From: WTFY01 sp965220875
GTDB taxonomy: Bacteria > Pseudomonadota > Gammaproteobacteria > UBA4575
NCBI GenBank assembly: GCA_965220875.1
Contig: OZ244849.1
Coordinates: 1,488,001 to 1,552,000 of the forward strand
DNA length: 64,000 nt
Reading direction: 5' to 3'
Part shown: positions 46,665 to 55,830 of the stretch, in pieces
Position numbering within the stretch: the first letter of the stretch is position 1
How the letters are laid out: the number at the start of each line of letters is the position of its first letter
Translations under genes and position numbers: made by a program
Notes under the pieces: model-generated
Database searches by the model: none
Told to the model about the DNA's origin: nothing
Seen by the model: the letters and a program-made list of their open reading frames with translations, nothing else

Positions 46665-47927
46665 ATGGCTAAAACTAAGTCCGGTGGTGCAACGGATGGA
46701 TCTGCACCGTATAGCGTAAGTGCAATTGGAATTGGACGTTCTGGAGCGGGTTATGTAGACGGATTGCTTCGAACGGGTGAGATTGAAGATGTCCTGATGG
46801 ATTCCCGTGCTCGAGTGGCAGCACTGGTGATAGATACAGGTGAGGATGACCTGTTGCGTGTACAGGGTTATGCAGCTGGATTGAGCCAGCGTCTTGAAGA
46901 GCAGGGAATTCCTGCTGAGCACTTTCAGTTCCAGTGTATTTCCCTGGCTGAATCGGGGGGACATTTGTCCAGGGCAGAGGCCAAGGCTATGTATGCCAAG
47001 GCATCTGGCGATGATCAAAGTGGTCTTGAAGCATCCTTGGCAGCATTTGTAGACCATGCTGAGCAATCTGAACTGCCTTCACGAATTATGGTTTGCTTTA
47101 ATTTGGCGGGCGGTACAGGGAGCGGTATGGCACCAGACCTGACCCGTCACCTGGCAGCCGATCTCCTGAAAAAAGATATCCCGGTATTCGGTGTAGGACA
47201 ACTCCCGCATAGCGGGGATGGGGATGTACCTGCCAGCCTGTATGCGAGCCTCAGCGAAATTGACAGCATGACCGGAGGTCAGTCAAAGGATCAAAACAAC
47301 CCGTTTACAGGCGGTTTTTTTGTTGTGAATACTGAACATTCCTGGCAGCGGCTTACATCCTATACAGAAACTGGCGTGCCGGCAGTGCGCGACCGGATCC
47401 GTCAGGAAGTAACTAACAAGTTTTCCCAGGACTCATTCATGCGGTATGCAGTTCGGGGTTCCGGTCTGGAGATGGCTCACATGCTGCAGGCTGCCGATGA
47501 AAGCAACAGGTCTGGCAAATGGATGTATTACAATTTGGCGAAATTTACACATCCAGGCGTACAGGTACTGCCAGGTGAAGCCTTAAGCAAGTGGAGAAAG
47601 GTGATAGAACAGTGGATTGACCACCTTGATGATTTTTCAGGGCTGAACAAGGAGTTCCGGACAAATCATGCAGATGTACACATGCATGCACCGCGTGAAA
47701 TTGGAGTAGATCGCCTACAGGACAAGTTGGCACAAAGGCTCAAGGACAGCTTTCTGACTGCGGAAGATTCGAGTATTCAGATAGATCATCATGAGTTTTT
47801 TGACCATCTGACTTCTTATGCCGATATTATTCTTCCTGGACTGACATGCACTGACCTTGTCTGTTTTGCCGATGCAAAAGCTGCCTACGACAAGCTGAGC
47901 AAGGCTAAACAAAAGCAGTGTAACTAG
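46665..47927 (+). CDS. divergent tubulin/FtsZ-superfamily protein 3, shortened
   Basis: A 420-aa protein with GIGRSGAGYVDG and NLAGGTGSG (147-154). Aligns with protein 2 through TSYADIILPGL and then ends (FADAKAAYDKLSK), so it lacks the conserved C-terminal GECLWGCACW block, and it lacks the LFNSLRRMREFLKLEYPRY block after residue 94. It may be a modulator or capping relative of the longer proteins, or a decaying copy; its reading frame is intact. Confidence 0.7.
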   Translation: MAKTKSGGATDGSAPYSVSAIGIGRSGAGYVDGLLRTGEIEDVLMDSRARVAALVIDTGEDDLLRVQGYAAGLSQRLEEQGIPAEHFQFQCISLAESGGHLSRAEAKAMYAKASGDDQSGLEASLAAFVDHAEQSELPSRIMVCFNLAGGTGSGMAPDLTRHLAADLLKKDIPVFGVGQLPHSGDGDVPASLYASLSEIDSMTGGQSKDQNNPFTGGFFVVNTEHSWQRLTSYTETGVPAVRDRIRQEVTNKFSQDSFMRYAVRGSGLEMAHMLQAADESNRSGKWMYYNLAKFTHPGVQVLPGEALSKWRKVIEQWIDHLDDFSGLNKEFRTNHADVHMHAPREIGVDRLQDKLAQRLKDSFLTAEDSSIQIDHHEFFDHLTSYADIILPGLTCTDLVCFADAKAAYDKLSKAKQKQCN

Positions 47928-47988
47928 AGGTCATTCCAGTAACTTTCGCTTCAAATCGGGTACAGTGCAACCCTGATGAATGACGAGT

Positions 47989-48017
47989 CGGCTCTTTGCG
48001 AACTTCGCAAAGAGCCG
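47989..48017. terminator. strong stem-loop after tubulin-like 3
   Basis: Fourteen-base arms (CGGCTCTTTGCGAA and its complement) separated by one base. Lies between convergent genes; no long T run follows, so termination is inferred. Confidence 0.5.
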
Positions 48018-48045
48018 CTCTTGAGTTCAACCGGCACACGACCGC

Positions 48046-48402
48046 CTACTTGTGGGCGTCAGTCAAGTGCTTTACCACCATGTAGCTGATATCTGCATGC
48101 AGGCCCAGGTATTCGGCAGAGCGGTTTGGCCCAAGCTTCCGTTCAACGTCATCAGCAAGTACAAGTCGCTTGGGCTTCGCATCGGTGGTGGCAAATACAG
48201 GCCAGAGTTCTTCCAGCAATTCAACATGCGTCAAGTCCTGCCTCAATATGCCCGAAACAACTCGGTGGTTTTCTTGACCTTCTGAAGTGTGGTCCCTTGC
48301 AAGCAGGGGCATGAATTGTGTCAGCAGGTACTTCAGCCTTTCCTCTTCGTCTGCTATGAATTTTTCTTCGAAATCAAGCACGGTTGCTAACGTCAATGAC
48401 AC
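48046..48402 (-). CDS. 118-aa hypothetical protein
   Basis: GTG start at 48402, overlapping the end of the upstream 48-aa frame. Helical, acidic (LDFEEKFIADEEERLKYLLTQFMPLLARDH...). No family recognised. On the opposite strand to the tubulin/amidase genes, so it is not part of their transcript. Confidence 0.5.
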   Translation of the reverse strand: MSLTLATVLDFEEKFIADEEERLKYLLTQFMPLLARDHTSEGQENHRVVSGILRQDLTHVELLEELWPVFATTDAKPKRLVLADDVERKLGPNRSAEYLGLHADISYMVVKHLTDAHK

Positions 48403-48539
48403 TCTCGTCTTGTCAGGGCCCTCAATTCATCCATCTCCTTGTCATCAAGCAGGCCAGTCAGTGCCTTGTGCAGCAAAGCACGTATGCGTTTTTGCCGGTG
48501 TTCCATCTCTTTGGCCTTGAAATCGATAATGTCACTCAT
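48393..48539 (-). CDS. 48-aa hypothetical protein
   Basis: ATG 48539; MSDIIDFKAKEMEHRQKRIR, then a helical region with LLDDKEMDELRALTRREC. The stop overlaps the following gene. Short and of unknown function. Confidence 0.4.
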   Translation of the reverse strand: MSDIIDFKAKEMEHRQKRIRALLHKALTGLLDDKEMDELRALTRRECH

Positions 48540-48960
48540 GGAGTCTGATCAAGTGAACCTCGCCTGGTCATTTCCCTATGTACAAATTCAAGTTGGGCAC
48601 AGGGTATTGCAGCCTGATGTAGAAGGCCTGACTCTGTTTGACCATGTGTGGAAATGTTACTCTATTTTCAAGTCTGCCGCCTGCATGCCGCTATTTCTGA
48701 GACTTGAATGTATTGTTTGACTACTGGAAAGTTTCAGATGATTACTCTGTGAGAGGGGCTCTATTATTCCCCGGGATTCACAATTTTTATGCAAATTTCA
48801 TCACGCGTGCAGGAATTAAATGTATAATTCCTAGGATCAGTTAGGCAATCAACCTTAACAAAAATAGGCGGTTAGTTTGAATTTTTCAATTAAGAGTCGA
48901 TCTGCAGCCATAATTTTTCAATATGACAGTAAGAATATGAATCGGCTAGGAGGATAAGTT
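48540..48960. other. promoter region of the amidase gene
   Basis: No coding region. Contains TATAAT at 48823-48828 inside a perfect inverted repeat (48811-48832) and the site ggaggataagtt before the amidase start. Confidence 0.45.
48811..48832. promoter_or_regulatory. candidate operator overlapping the amidase promoter
   Basis: Perfect 8-bp arms AGGAATTA and TAATTCCT separated by 6 bp; the right part includes a TATAAT -10 box (48823-48828). A dimeric repressor bound here would block RNA polymerase. The -35 is weak. Confidence 0.45.
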
Positions 48961-49995
48961 ATGTATCACGGTGATATTTCAAGTAGTAAAGATGCAGTGG
49001 GCGTTGCTGTAGTCAATTACAAGATGCCTCGCATGCATACTAAAGAAGAGGTCCTCGACAATGCGCGCAATATTGCGACCATGATTGAGGGCATGAAAGT
49101 CGGACTGCCTGGAATGGATCTTGTCATATTCCCTGAGTACAGCACGCATGGGATCATGTATGACGAGAAAGAGATGTATGAGACTGCATCCAGTTGTCCA
49201 GGTGAAGAAACCGAAATATTTGCAGAGGCGTGTCGTAATGCAAAAGTCTGGGGCGTGTTTTCGCTGACGGGCGAGCGGCACGAGGAGCACCCCAACAAGG
49301 CTCCCTACAACACGCTGATACTCATGAATGATCAGGGTGAAATCGTGCAAAAGTATCGCAAGATCATGCCATGGGTACCTATCGAGGGGTGGTATCCTGG
49401 AAACTGCACGTATGTATCAGATGGTCCGAAAGGATTGAAGATCAGTTTGATCATTTGTGACGACGGCAATTACCCTGAAATCTGGAGAGACTGCGCGATG
49501 AAAGGTGCGGAACTCATCATCCGTTGCCAGGGCTACATGTATCCGTCCAAGGACCAGCAGGTCATGGTGGCCAAAGCCATGGCGTGGATGAACAATTCCT
49601 ACGTAGCTGTAGCCAATGCTACAGGATTTGACGGGGTGTACTCCTACTTCGGCTACTCTTCGATAATCGGCTTTGACGGTCGCACGCTTGGTGCCTGTGC
49701 CGAAGAGGAGAATGGGGTTCAATATGCAAATCTGTCCGTATCGCTGATTCGGGATGCGCGCAAGAACCAGCAGTCACAAAACCATCTGTTCAAGCTGCTT
49801 CATCGCGGATATACAGGAATGATTAATTCTGGAGACAGTGAAAGAGGTGCGGCTGAGTGTCCTTATGACTTCTATAAGAAGTGGGTCACCGACCCGGATG
49901 CGACTCGTGAAATGGTGGAATCCATTACCAGAACGACTGTTGGAACAGAAGAATGCGAGATTGAGGGCATACCCAACCCCAAAACTCATCGTTAA
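48961..49995 (+). CDS. amiE: aliphatic amidase (AmiE)
   Basis: A 344-aa enzyme of the nitrilase superfamily that hydrolyses short aliphatic amides (acetamide, propionamide) to the acid and ammonia. The catalytic triad is at the canonical positions: Glu59 (FPEYS), Lys134 (KYRKIMPW) and Cys166 (IICDDGNYPEIWRDCAMKGAE). The match to the Pseudomonas enzyme is very close through most of the length (MYHGDISSSKDAVGVAVVNY). A strong site ggaggataagtt precedes ATG. The AAA/vWA pair and acs follow, making acetate activation the natural next step. Confidence 0.95.
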   Translation: MYHGDISSSKDAVGVAVVNYKMPRMHTKEEVLDNARNIATMIEGMKVGLPGMDLVIFPEYSTHGIMYDEKEMYETASSCPGEETEIFAEACRNAKVWGVFSLTGERHEEHPNKAPYNTLILMNDQGEIVQKYRKIMPWVPIEGWYPGNCTYVSDGPKGLKISLIICDDGNYPEIWRDCAMKGAELIIRCQGYMYPSKDQQVMVAKAMAWMNNSYVAVANATGFDGVYSYFGYSSIIGFDGRTLGACAEEENGVQYANLSVSLIRDARKNQQSQNHLFKLLHRGYTGMINSGDSERGAAECPYDFYKKWVTDPDATREMVESITRTTVGTEECEIEGIPNPKTHR

Positions 49996-50010
49996 TACTG
50001 TTGTGAAGAC

Positions 50011-50042
50011 GAAGGCGGAGGCATGTCGATGCCCCCGCCTTC
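50011..50042. terminator. stem-loop after amiE
   Basis: Arms GAAGGCGGAGGCAT and ATGCCCCCGCCTTC with loop GTCG (one mismatch). The following ATTATCTC is only weakly T-rich. Confidence 0.55.
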
Positions 50043-50105
50043 ATTATCTCATGGCAGAGTGTGCGCAGTGCAACGATAGACCTTGACTTGTGATCTGGTC
50101 ACCTT

Positions 50106-50903
50106 ATGAATCTAGATAGCTACTCCATCACAAGTGAGCCTTATTACTTCCCGACGCATAATGAGGTGCAGTTGTTCGAAGCTGCTTACGCCAGCCGTAT
50201 GCCGATGATGTTGAAGGGCCCGACAGGGTGTGGAAAAACACGCTTTGTTGAATATATGGCCTGGAAACTTCAAAAGCCGTTGATTACGGTATCCTGTCAT
50301 GAAGATATGACGGCCTCGGATCTTGTTGGTCGTTATTTGCTTGATGCAGAAGGGACAGTCTGGCATGACGGTCCGCTTACCATCGCGGTTCGCCATGGAG
50401 CAATGTGCTATCTGGACGAAATTGTTGAAGCCAGACAGGACACGAGCGTTGTTATCCACTCCTTAACAGATGATCGACGCATACTGTCTCTGGAAAAGAA
50501 AAATGAAGTGGTAAAGGCGCATCAGGATTTTCAAATCATCATTTCCTATAACCCGGGCTACCAAAGCGTCTTGAAGGATTTGAAGGAATCAACAAAGCAA
50601 AGATTTGGTGCCATTGATTTCGATTATCCCAGCCCCGAGGATGAGGCAAAGATCATCTCGCATGAATCTGGCATCGATGACAAGACTGCAGCAAAGCTTG
50701 TGTATATATCTGAGCGTTCCAGAAACCTGAAAGGACATGGCCTGGATGAAGGTGCATCGACTCGAATGTTAATATATGCCGCTCAGTTAATGGCACAGGG
50801 TGTCTCGCTTCAGGATGCATGCGAGGTTGCCTTGGTGTTGCCCATTACGGATGACCGTGATGTGCGCAATGCGTTGAGTTCGGCAATCACAGCCTGCGCA
50901 TGA
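50106..50903 (+). CDS. MoxR-type AAA+ ATPase of the CbbQ/NorQ group
   Basis: A 265-aa ATPase: Walker A GPTGCGKT (38-45), Walker B CYLDEI (101-106), sensor region ISYNPGYQ. CbbQ/NorQ proteins act with a vWA partner to remodel or metal-load enzymes (Rubisco, cNOR). No Rubisco or nitric-oxide reductase is present, so the client is unknown; the amidase, tubulin-like proteins or an enzyme outside the window are candidates. Followed after 11 bp by the vWA gene. Confidence 0.88.
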   Translation: MNLDSYSITSEPYYFPTHNEVQLFEAAYASRMPMMLKGPTGCGKTRFVEYMAWKLQKPLITVSCHEDMTASDLVGRYLLDAEGTVWHDGPLTIAVRHGAMCYLDEIVEARQDTSVVIHSLTDDRRILSLEKKNEVVKAHQDFQIIISYNPGYQSVLKDLKESTKQRFGAIDFDYPSPEDEAKIISHESGIDDKTAAKLVYISERSRNLKGHGLDEGASTRMLIYAAQLMAQGVSLQDACEVALVLPITDDRDVRNALSSAITACA

Positions 50904-50914
50904 GGTAGCGAGTT

Positions 50915-53218
50915 TTGGTTGCGACCGCGACGCGAGGAAAATACGCTGTCCAGCCGCATAGTCAAGAACCTAGCAGTCCTGACGAAAGGCTGGTCTATCT
51001 GGTAGACAAGGGCAAGCTGGCTTTCCAGGGCAAATACCAGACAATCTGGGAAAGTGCCTGCAATAAGCTTGCACGGGCAGGGTATGGGGCACTGATCCCG
51101 CTTTCCTATGCCCGTCACTCTCCCAAACTGGTTAAGATCTTAAATCCAGAAGCTGCAATCAATCTGTCTGCATCAGTATCCCTTGCAGCAATAAAGGTAA
51201 ATCGCGCGGCGGCCGAATTGCTGCCGAAAGCTGCAGTTGTCGCAGCAGCCGAGTTGAAATCATCTCATTCATTTTCTTCCTGGATAGCAACTGTCGAAGA
51301 GTTGATACATCATGCTCCAGAGTCTTCTCTTGCCGTACTGGAACGTACACAGAAAATTGTTTCCACGTTAACTCCGGACCGATTCAGGTCGTGGGTACTG
51401 GCCGGTTTGCGGTCGACAGGCGATGATACCTTGAGGCAAATCCAATATTTTTCTTTTGTTGATCCCGAATCGGAAAAATGGTTTCTGCATGAAGCAGGAG
51501 ATGTCGTATTCACTAATGTGGAGAGAAAGCTGAAGCTCTACCTGATCTCGTTGTGGAATTTATGCCCTCCGATGCGTGATCTGATTGCCTCAAGTGCCCC
51601 GTTATCGGTGCGCCGAATTTCAATTTCGAACGGTGTGATCCAGGTGCCCGAGGTTTTTCCGGGTTTCCACGATGAACAAGCTGAAACGATTTTCAGAGCG
51701 GGGATCGCGCATGCCGGAGCGCACTTGATGTATTCAACCAAAAAATTCGTGCTAGGCGAACTCAAGCCAATACAGGTTGCGTTGGTGTCGTTGCTGGAAG
51801 ATGCTCGAGTGGAGTACTTGGCCATGCAGGCCTTTCCTGGCTTGGGTGAATTGTGGCTGCCGTTCCATACTGCAAAACCGAGTGGCCCGAAACTGGTGCC
51901 GTTATTGCTCTCCAGACTTGCACGCGCGCTGATCGATTCAGGATACAGGGATGGAGACGGTTGGGTGCAGAAGGGTCGTGACATGTTTTTTGATCCAGGA
52001 AACGATTTTACTGACCCAGCCATGTGCAGAAGAATCGGGGGGCTGCTAGGCAATGATTTAGGTCAGTTGCGTGCGCAGTTCAATTCAAAAACATACGTTG
52101 TTGAGCCGCCTTATCGTGATGACAACATGGGTCTGTGGGACTTTGGCGACCGTCAGGGCCAGGAGGAAAGTGATGACGGAATTTTTATTGAAGCCATGCG
52201 TACCAGCCCGCAGGAATCTGATGATGACTCTTCCAGCAGTCAAGATAGCGAGGAAAACGATGACCGGAATGAACAGCAGTATTCTGCCAGGGAAAGTACT
52301 GATTCCGAACACAGGGAATCAGAAGTTGCCGTTCGTTATCCCGAGTATGACTACTTGACCGGTGCAGAGCGGCCTAACTGGACCTGTGCCGTGGAGTACT
52401 TCCCGGACTTTGGGGATGCTTTCAAGATCGACCGGATTCTGGAAAAGCACAGCAAGCTAGTGAACCGGATTACGAACTTAATACAGTCTGCAAAAGTGAG
52501 CTTGCCTGAACGTCTGCATCATCAGAGTGTGGGTGAGTCGCTGGATCTGGATGCGTGTATCAATGCGGAGGTAAGCAGGAGAATGGGTGAAACTCCGGAC
52601 CCTAGGATATATAGCACCACGGAGCGCAAGCATCGAGATCTCTCCGTGCTCGTATTGCTGGATGTTTCCAATTCAACGAACGACAAAGTCCAGACTGCAG
52701 GCACTTCGATACTGGAACTTGAGCTTCAGGCAACGAGCCTGCTGGCTTATGCCATGTCTGAACTGGGCGACCCGTTCGCCATTTCTGCATTTTGCTCGGA
52801 TGGCAAGGAAGATGTTCATTATTACAGGATCAAGAACTTTGATTCTCCTTACGACTCTTCAGCGCGTGCCTATCTGGCTGGCCTGAAGGGAAAACTTTCA
52901 ACACGCATGGGAACGGCAATGAGGCATGCAACCAGCGACCTGATAAGCCAGCATACGCACAGGAGGCTGTTGCTGGTGGTGTCGGATGGTGAGCCCTCAG
53001 ATATTGATGTGGATGATCAGCTGTACCTGGTCGAGGATGCCAAGAAAGTAGCCCGATCGATTTCCCGGCTGGGTATCGATACATTTTGTGTTGGGCTGGA
53101 CGGGAGTGGTGACAGTTACTTGCACAAGATTTTTGGCAAAAAAAACGTAGCCGTCATCGACAAGCTGGAAAGATTGCCTGAGCGGTTGCCCATGCTTTAT
53201 TTCCGACTGACAGCATAA
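50915..53218 (+). CDS. vWA-domain partner protein (CbbO/NorD type)
   Basis: A 767-aa protein with TTG start. Long helical N-terminal region, acidic low-complexity linker (about 420-475), and a C-terminal vWA domain with MIDAS DVSNS (583-587). This order is that of CbbO/NorD/CobT-type partners of MoxR ATPases. Binds a client through the MIDAS-bound metal, by analogy. Its gene is coupled to the AAA gene. Confidence 0.85.
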   Translation: MVATATRGKYAVQPHSQEPSSPDERLVYLVDKGKLAFQGKYQTIWESACNKLARAGYGALIPLSYARHSPKLVKILNPEAAINLSASVSLAAIKVNRAAAELLPKAAVVAAAELKSSHSFSSWIATVEELIHHAPESSLAVLERTQKIVSTLTPDRFRSWVLAGLRSTGDDTLRQIQYFSFVDPESEKWFLHEAGDVVFTNVERKLKLYLISLWNLCPPMRDLIASSAPLSVRRISISNGVIQVPEVFPGFHDEQAETIFRAGIAHAGAHLMYSTKKFVLGELKPIQVALVSLLEDARVEYLAMQAFPGLGELWLPFHTAKPSGPKLVPLLLSRLARALIDSGYRDGDGWVQKGRDMFFDPGNDFTDPAMCRRIGGLLGNDLGQLRAQFNSKTYVVEPPYRDDNMGLWDFGDRQGQEESDDGIFIEAMRTSPQESDDDSSSSQDSEENDDRNEQQYSARESTDSEHRESEVAVRYPEYDYLTGAERPNWTCAVEYFPDFGDAFKIDRILEKHSKLVNRITNLIQSAKVSLPERLHHQSVGESLDLDACINAEVSRRMGETPDPRIYSTTERKHRDLSVLVLLDVSNSTNDKVQTAGTSILELELQATSLLAYAMSELGDPFAISAFCSDGKEDVHYYRIKNFDSPYDSSARAYLAGLKGKLSTRMGTAMRHATSDLISQHTHRRLLLVVSDGEPSDIDVDDQLYLVEDAKKVARSISRLGIDTFCVGLDGSGDSYLHKIFGKKNVAVIDKLERLPERLPMLYFRLTA

Positions 53219-53260
53219 TTCAACAAGTTTGACAAGAATTCAATAATACGGAGAAAAGCT

Positions 53261-55198
53261 ATGTCTGAGAGTAAGATCTATCCAGTACCTGATTCAGTAG
53301 CATCTGTTTCCCACATTGACAAAGCGACGTATGAATCCATGTATCAACGATCGGTTGAGGACCCGGAGGGATTTTGGGCAGAGCAGGCAGAGGAGTTTGT
53401 TACCTGGAACAAAAAGTGGGACAGGGTGCTGGATTGGGATTATCACAGGGGACATATTCGCTGGTTTGACGGAGCTAGGCTGAATGCCGCATATAACTGC
53501 ATTGATCGTCATTTGGAAAGTCGCGGTGACCAGACGGCAATCATCTGGGAGGGTGATTCTCCGGATGATGACAAGCACCTTACATATAGAGAATTGCATC
53601 AGGAAGTATGCAAATTATCTAATGTCTTGAAGTCACGGGGCGTAAAAAAAGGCGATCGGGTGTGCATCTACATGCCCATGATTCCTGAGGCAGCTTTTGC
53701 CATGCTTGCCTGTGCCCGAATCGGTGCCGTTCATTCAGTGGTTTTCGGTGGGTTTTCGCCGGATTCGTTGCGTGACCGGATTCTTGATTCGGATTGCCGT
53801 ACTGTAATCACGGCAGATGAAGGGATTCGTGGCGGCAGGAAGGTTCCCTTGAAAGCGAATACCGATGCTGCGCTGGAAGAATGCCCGAATGTCAGCACAG
53901 TGATTGTAGTAAAACGAACTGGCAATGAAATCGGTTGGGATGCGTCACGTGACTGCTGGTATCACGAGGAGATGCAGTCAGCGGGCAATGACTGTCCACC
54001 GGAAGAAATGGATGCCGAGGATCCCCTTTTTATTCTGTATACGTCCGGGTCGACCGGCAAGCCTAAAGGTGTCCTTCACACCACGGGCGGTTATCTCTTG
54101 TATGCAGCGATCACGCACAAGTATGTGTTTGACTATCACGATGGAGAAGTATACTGGTGTACTGCAGATGTGGGCTGGGTCACCGGTCATACCTACATAA
54201 TTTACGGGCCTTTGTGCAATGGCGGGATCAGCCTGATGTTCGAGGGAGTGCCAAACTATCCGGATGGAAGCCGGTTTTGGCAAGTGTGCGATAAGCACAA
54301 GGTTGCTATATTCTATACGGCCCCCACTGCAATCCGCGCACTGATGAGTTTGGGTGATGAACCCGTCAAGAAAACCAGCAGACAAAGCCTGCGTATACTG
54401 GCAACGGTTGGAGAACCGATAAATCCCGAGGCATGGGAGTGGTATTATCGCGTTGTCGGCGATAGCAGGTGCCCGATCATAGATACCTGGTGGCAGACAG
54501 AAACAGGTGGACATCTCATTACGCCGCTGCCAGGAGTGACGGCATTGAAGCCGGGTTCGGCAAGCAAGCCTTTTTTTGGTGTGCAGCCTGCCATAGTCGA
54601 TGAGAATGGAAATGAACTTGAAGGCGAATGCCAAGGGAATTTGGTAATGAAGCATCCCTGGCCCGGCCAGATGCGCAGTGTCTACGGGGACCACCAGCGT
54701 TTCATTGACACGTATCTTTCACAATGTCCCGGCAAATATTTCAGTGGGGACGGATGCAGACGCGACTCGGATGGGTATTACTGGATTACTGGTCGTGTAG
54801 ATGATGTGTTGAACATATCCGGTCATCGTCTGGGTACGGCTGAAGTGGAAAGTGCCCTGGTACTGCATGAGACCGTAGCCGAAGCAGCAGTAGTTGGATA
54901 TCCGCATGAAATAAAAGGGCAGGGAATCTATGCTTATGTGACCCTCATGCAGGGTATGACAGGCAGCGAAGACCTGAAAAACGAACTTGTACAGTTGGTT
55001 CGCAAGGAAATTGGTGCTTTTGCAAAGCCGGACATTATCCAGTGGGCACCAGGGCTGCCTAAAACCCGCTCAGGAAAAATCATGCGGCGCATACTGCGGA
55101 AAATTGCCGAAAACGAGTTGGATAGCCTGGGAGACACATCCACCCTGGCAGATCCCAGCGTAATTGACAACCTCGTAGTAAACCGAGAAAACCTGTAA
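53261..55198 (+). CDS. acs: acetyl-CoA synthetase
   Basis: A 645-aa AMP-forming acetate:CoA ligase: P-loop TSGSTGKPKGV, adenylation motifs WWQTETGG and SGDGCRRDSDGY, and the regulatory/catalytic Lys in TRSGKIMRRILRK near the C-terminus. Converts acetate, for instance from acetamide hydrolysis, to acetyl-CoA. 42 bp after the vWA gene; ggagaaa before ATG. Confidence 0.96.
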   Translation: MSESKIYPVPDSVASVSHIDKATYESMYQRSVEDPEGFWAEQAEEFVTWNKKWDRVLDWDYHRGHIRWFDGARLNAAYNCIDRHLESRGDQTAIIWEGDSPDDDKHLTYRELHQEVCKLSNVLKSRGVKKGDRVCIYMPMIPEAAFAMLACARIGAVHSVVFGGFSPDSLRDRILDSDCRTVITADEGIRGGRKVPLKANTDAALEECPNVSTVIVVKRTGNEIGWDASRDCWYHEEMQSAGNDCPPEEMDAEDPLFILYTSGSTGKPKGVLHTTGGYLLYAAITHKYVFDYHDGEVYWCTADVGWVTGHTYIIYGPLCNGGISLMFEGVPNYPDGSRFWQVCDKHKVAIFYTAPTAIRALMSLGDEPVKKTSRQSLRILATVGEPINPEAWEWYYRVVGDSRCPIIDTWWQTETGGHLITPLPGVTALKPGSASKPFFGVQPAIVDENGNELEGECQGNLVMKHPWPGQMRSVYGDHQRFIDTYLSQCPGKYFSGDGCRRDSDGYYWITGRVDDVLNISGHRLGTAEVESALVLHETVAEAAVVGYPHEIKGQGIYAYVTLMQGMTGSEDLKNELVQLVRKEIGAFAKPDIIQWAPGLPKTRSGKIMRRILRKIAENELDSLGDTSTLADPSVIDNLVVNRENL

Positions 55199-55264
55199 TG
55201 CCTGTGACAGCGCTCTGACTTTGGAGTCTGTTAGGTTCTGCAAGCCCTGTGTGGCCAACTGCCC

Positions 55265-55804
55265 ATGAAGCCGGTATTGGTTCTTGTCGGGATTCAGAAT
55301 GACTATTTTCCTGGCGGGAAAATGGAGCTCGCCAACATGGAGCATGCCAGCGCTAATGCCAGGACCCTGCTGGACATGTTTCGATATCAGGGGCTTTCAG
55401 TCTTTCATGTTCAACACACTTGTCTTCAGCACAGTGCCGGGTATTTTTTACCCGGCACGAGTGGTATTGAAATTCACGAGAGTGTGGGTCCATTACCCAG
55501 TGAGCCCGTAATTAAAAAGAACTTTCCAAACAGTTTTCGACAAACGGAATTGCTGCAGCAGTTAAGGTCTCTGAAAGCCAGTGACTTGATAATATGTGGT
55601 GCCATGAGTCATGTCTGCATCGATGCGACCACTCGCGCGGCATCGGATCACGAGTTCAAATGCACGGTAGTACAGGATGCCTGTGCAGCATGCGATATCG
55701 ATTTTCGCGGCAGAACCGTTTCTGCAGAAGTTGTACACAGTGTTGCCATGTCTTCACTGGCGTTTGCCCATGCCAAGGTAGTGGATATCGGGCAGCTGAT
55801 TTGA
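55265..55804 (+). CDS. isochorismatase-like cysteine hydrolase
   Basis: A 179-aa protein. Catalytic triad of the family: Asp in GIQNDYFPGG, Lys in VIKKNFPNSF, Cys in GAMSHVCIDATTRAA. Related enzymes hydrolyse amides such as nicotinamide or N-carbamoyl compounds; the substrate here is unknown. It may belong with the amidase/acs genes (66-bp gap). Confidence 0.85.
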   Translation: MKPVLVLVGIQNDYFPGGKMELANMEHASANARTLLDMFRYQGLSVFHVQHTCLQHSAGYFLPGTSGIEIHESVGPLPSEPVIKKNFPNSFRQTELLQQLRSLKASDLIICGAMSHVCIDATTRAASDHEFKCTVVQDACAACDIDFRGRTVSAEVVHSVAMSSLAFAHAKVVDIGQLI

Positions 55805-55830
55805 GGGAGTCTTCCGCTGAAGGCCTTGTG

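Noticed and set aside
50106..53218. Rubisco activase genes cbbQ/cbbO
   Set aside because: No Rubisco or other Calvin-cycle gene nearby; named only as a CbbQ/O-type pair.
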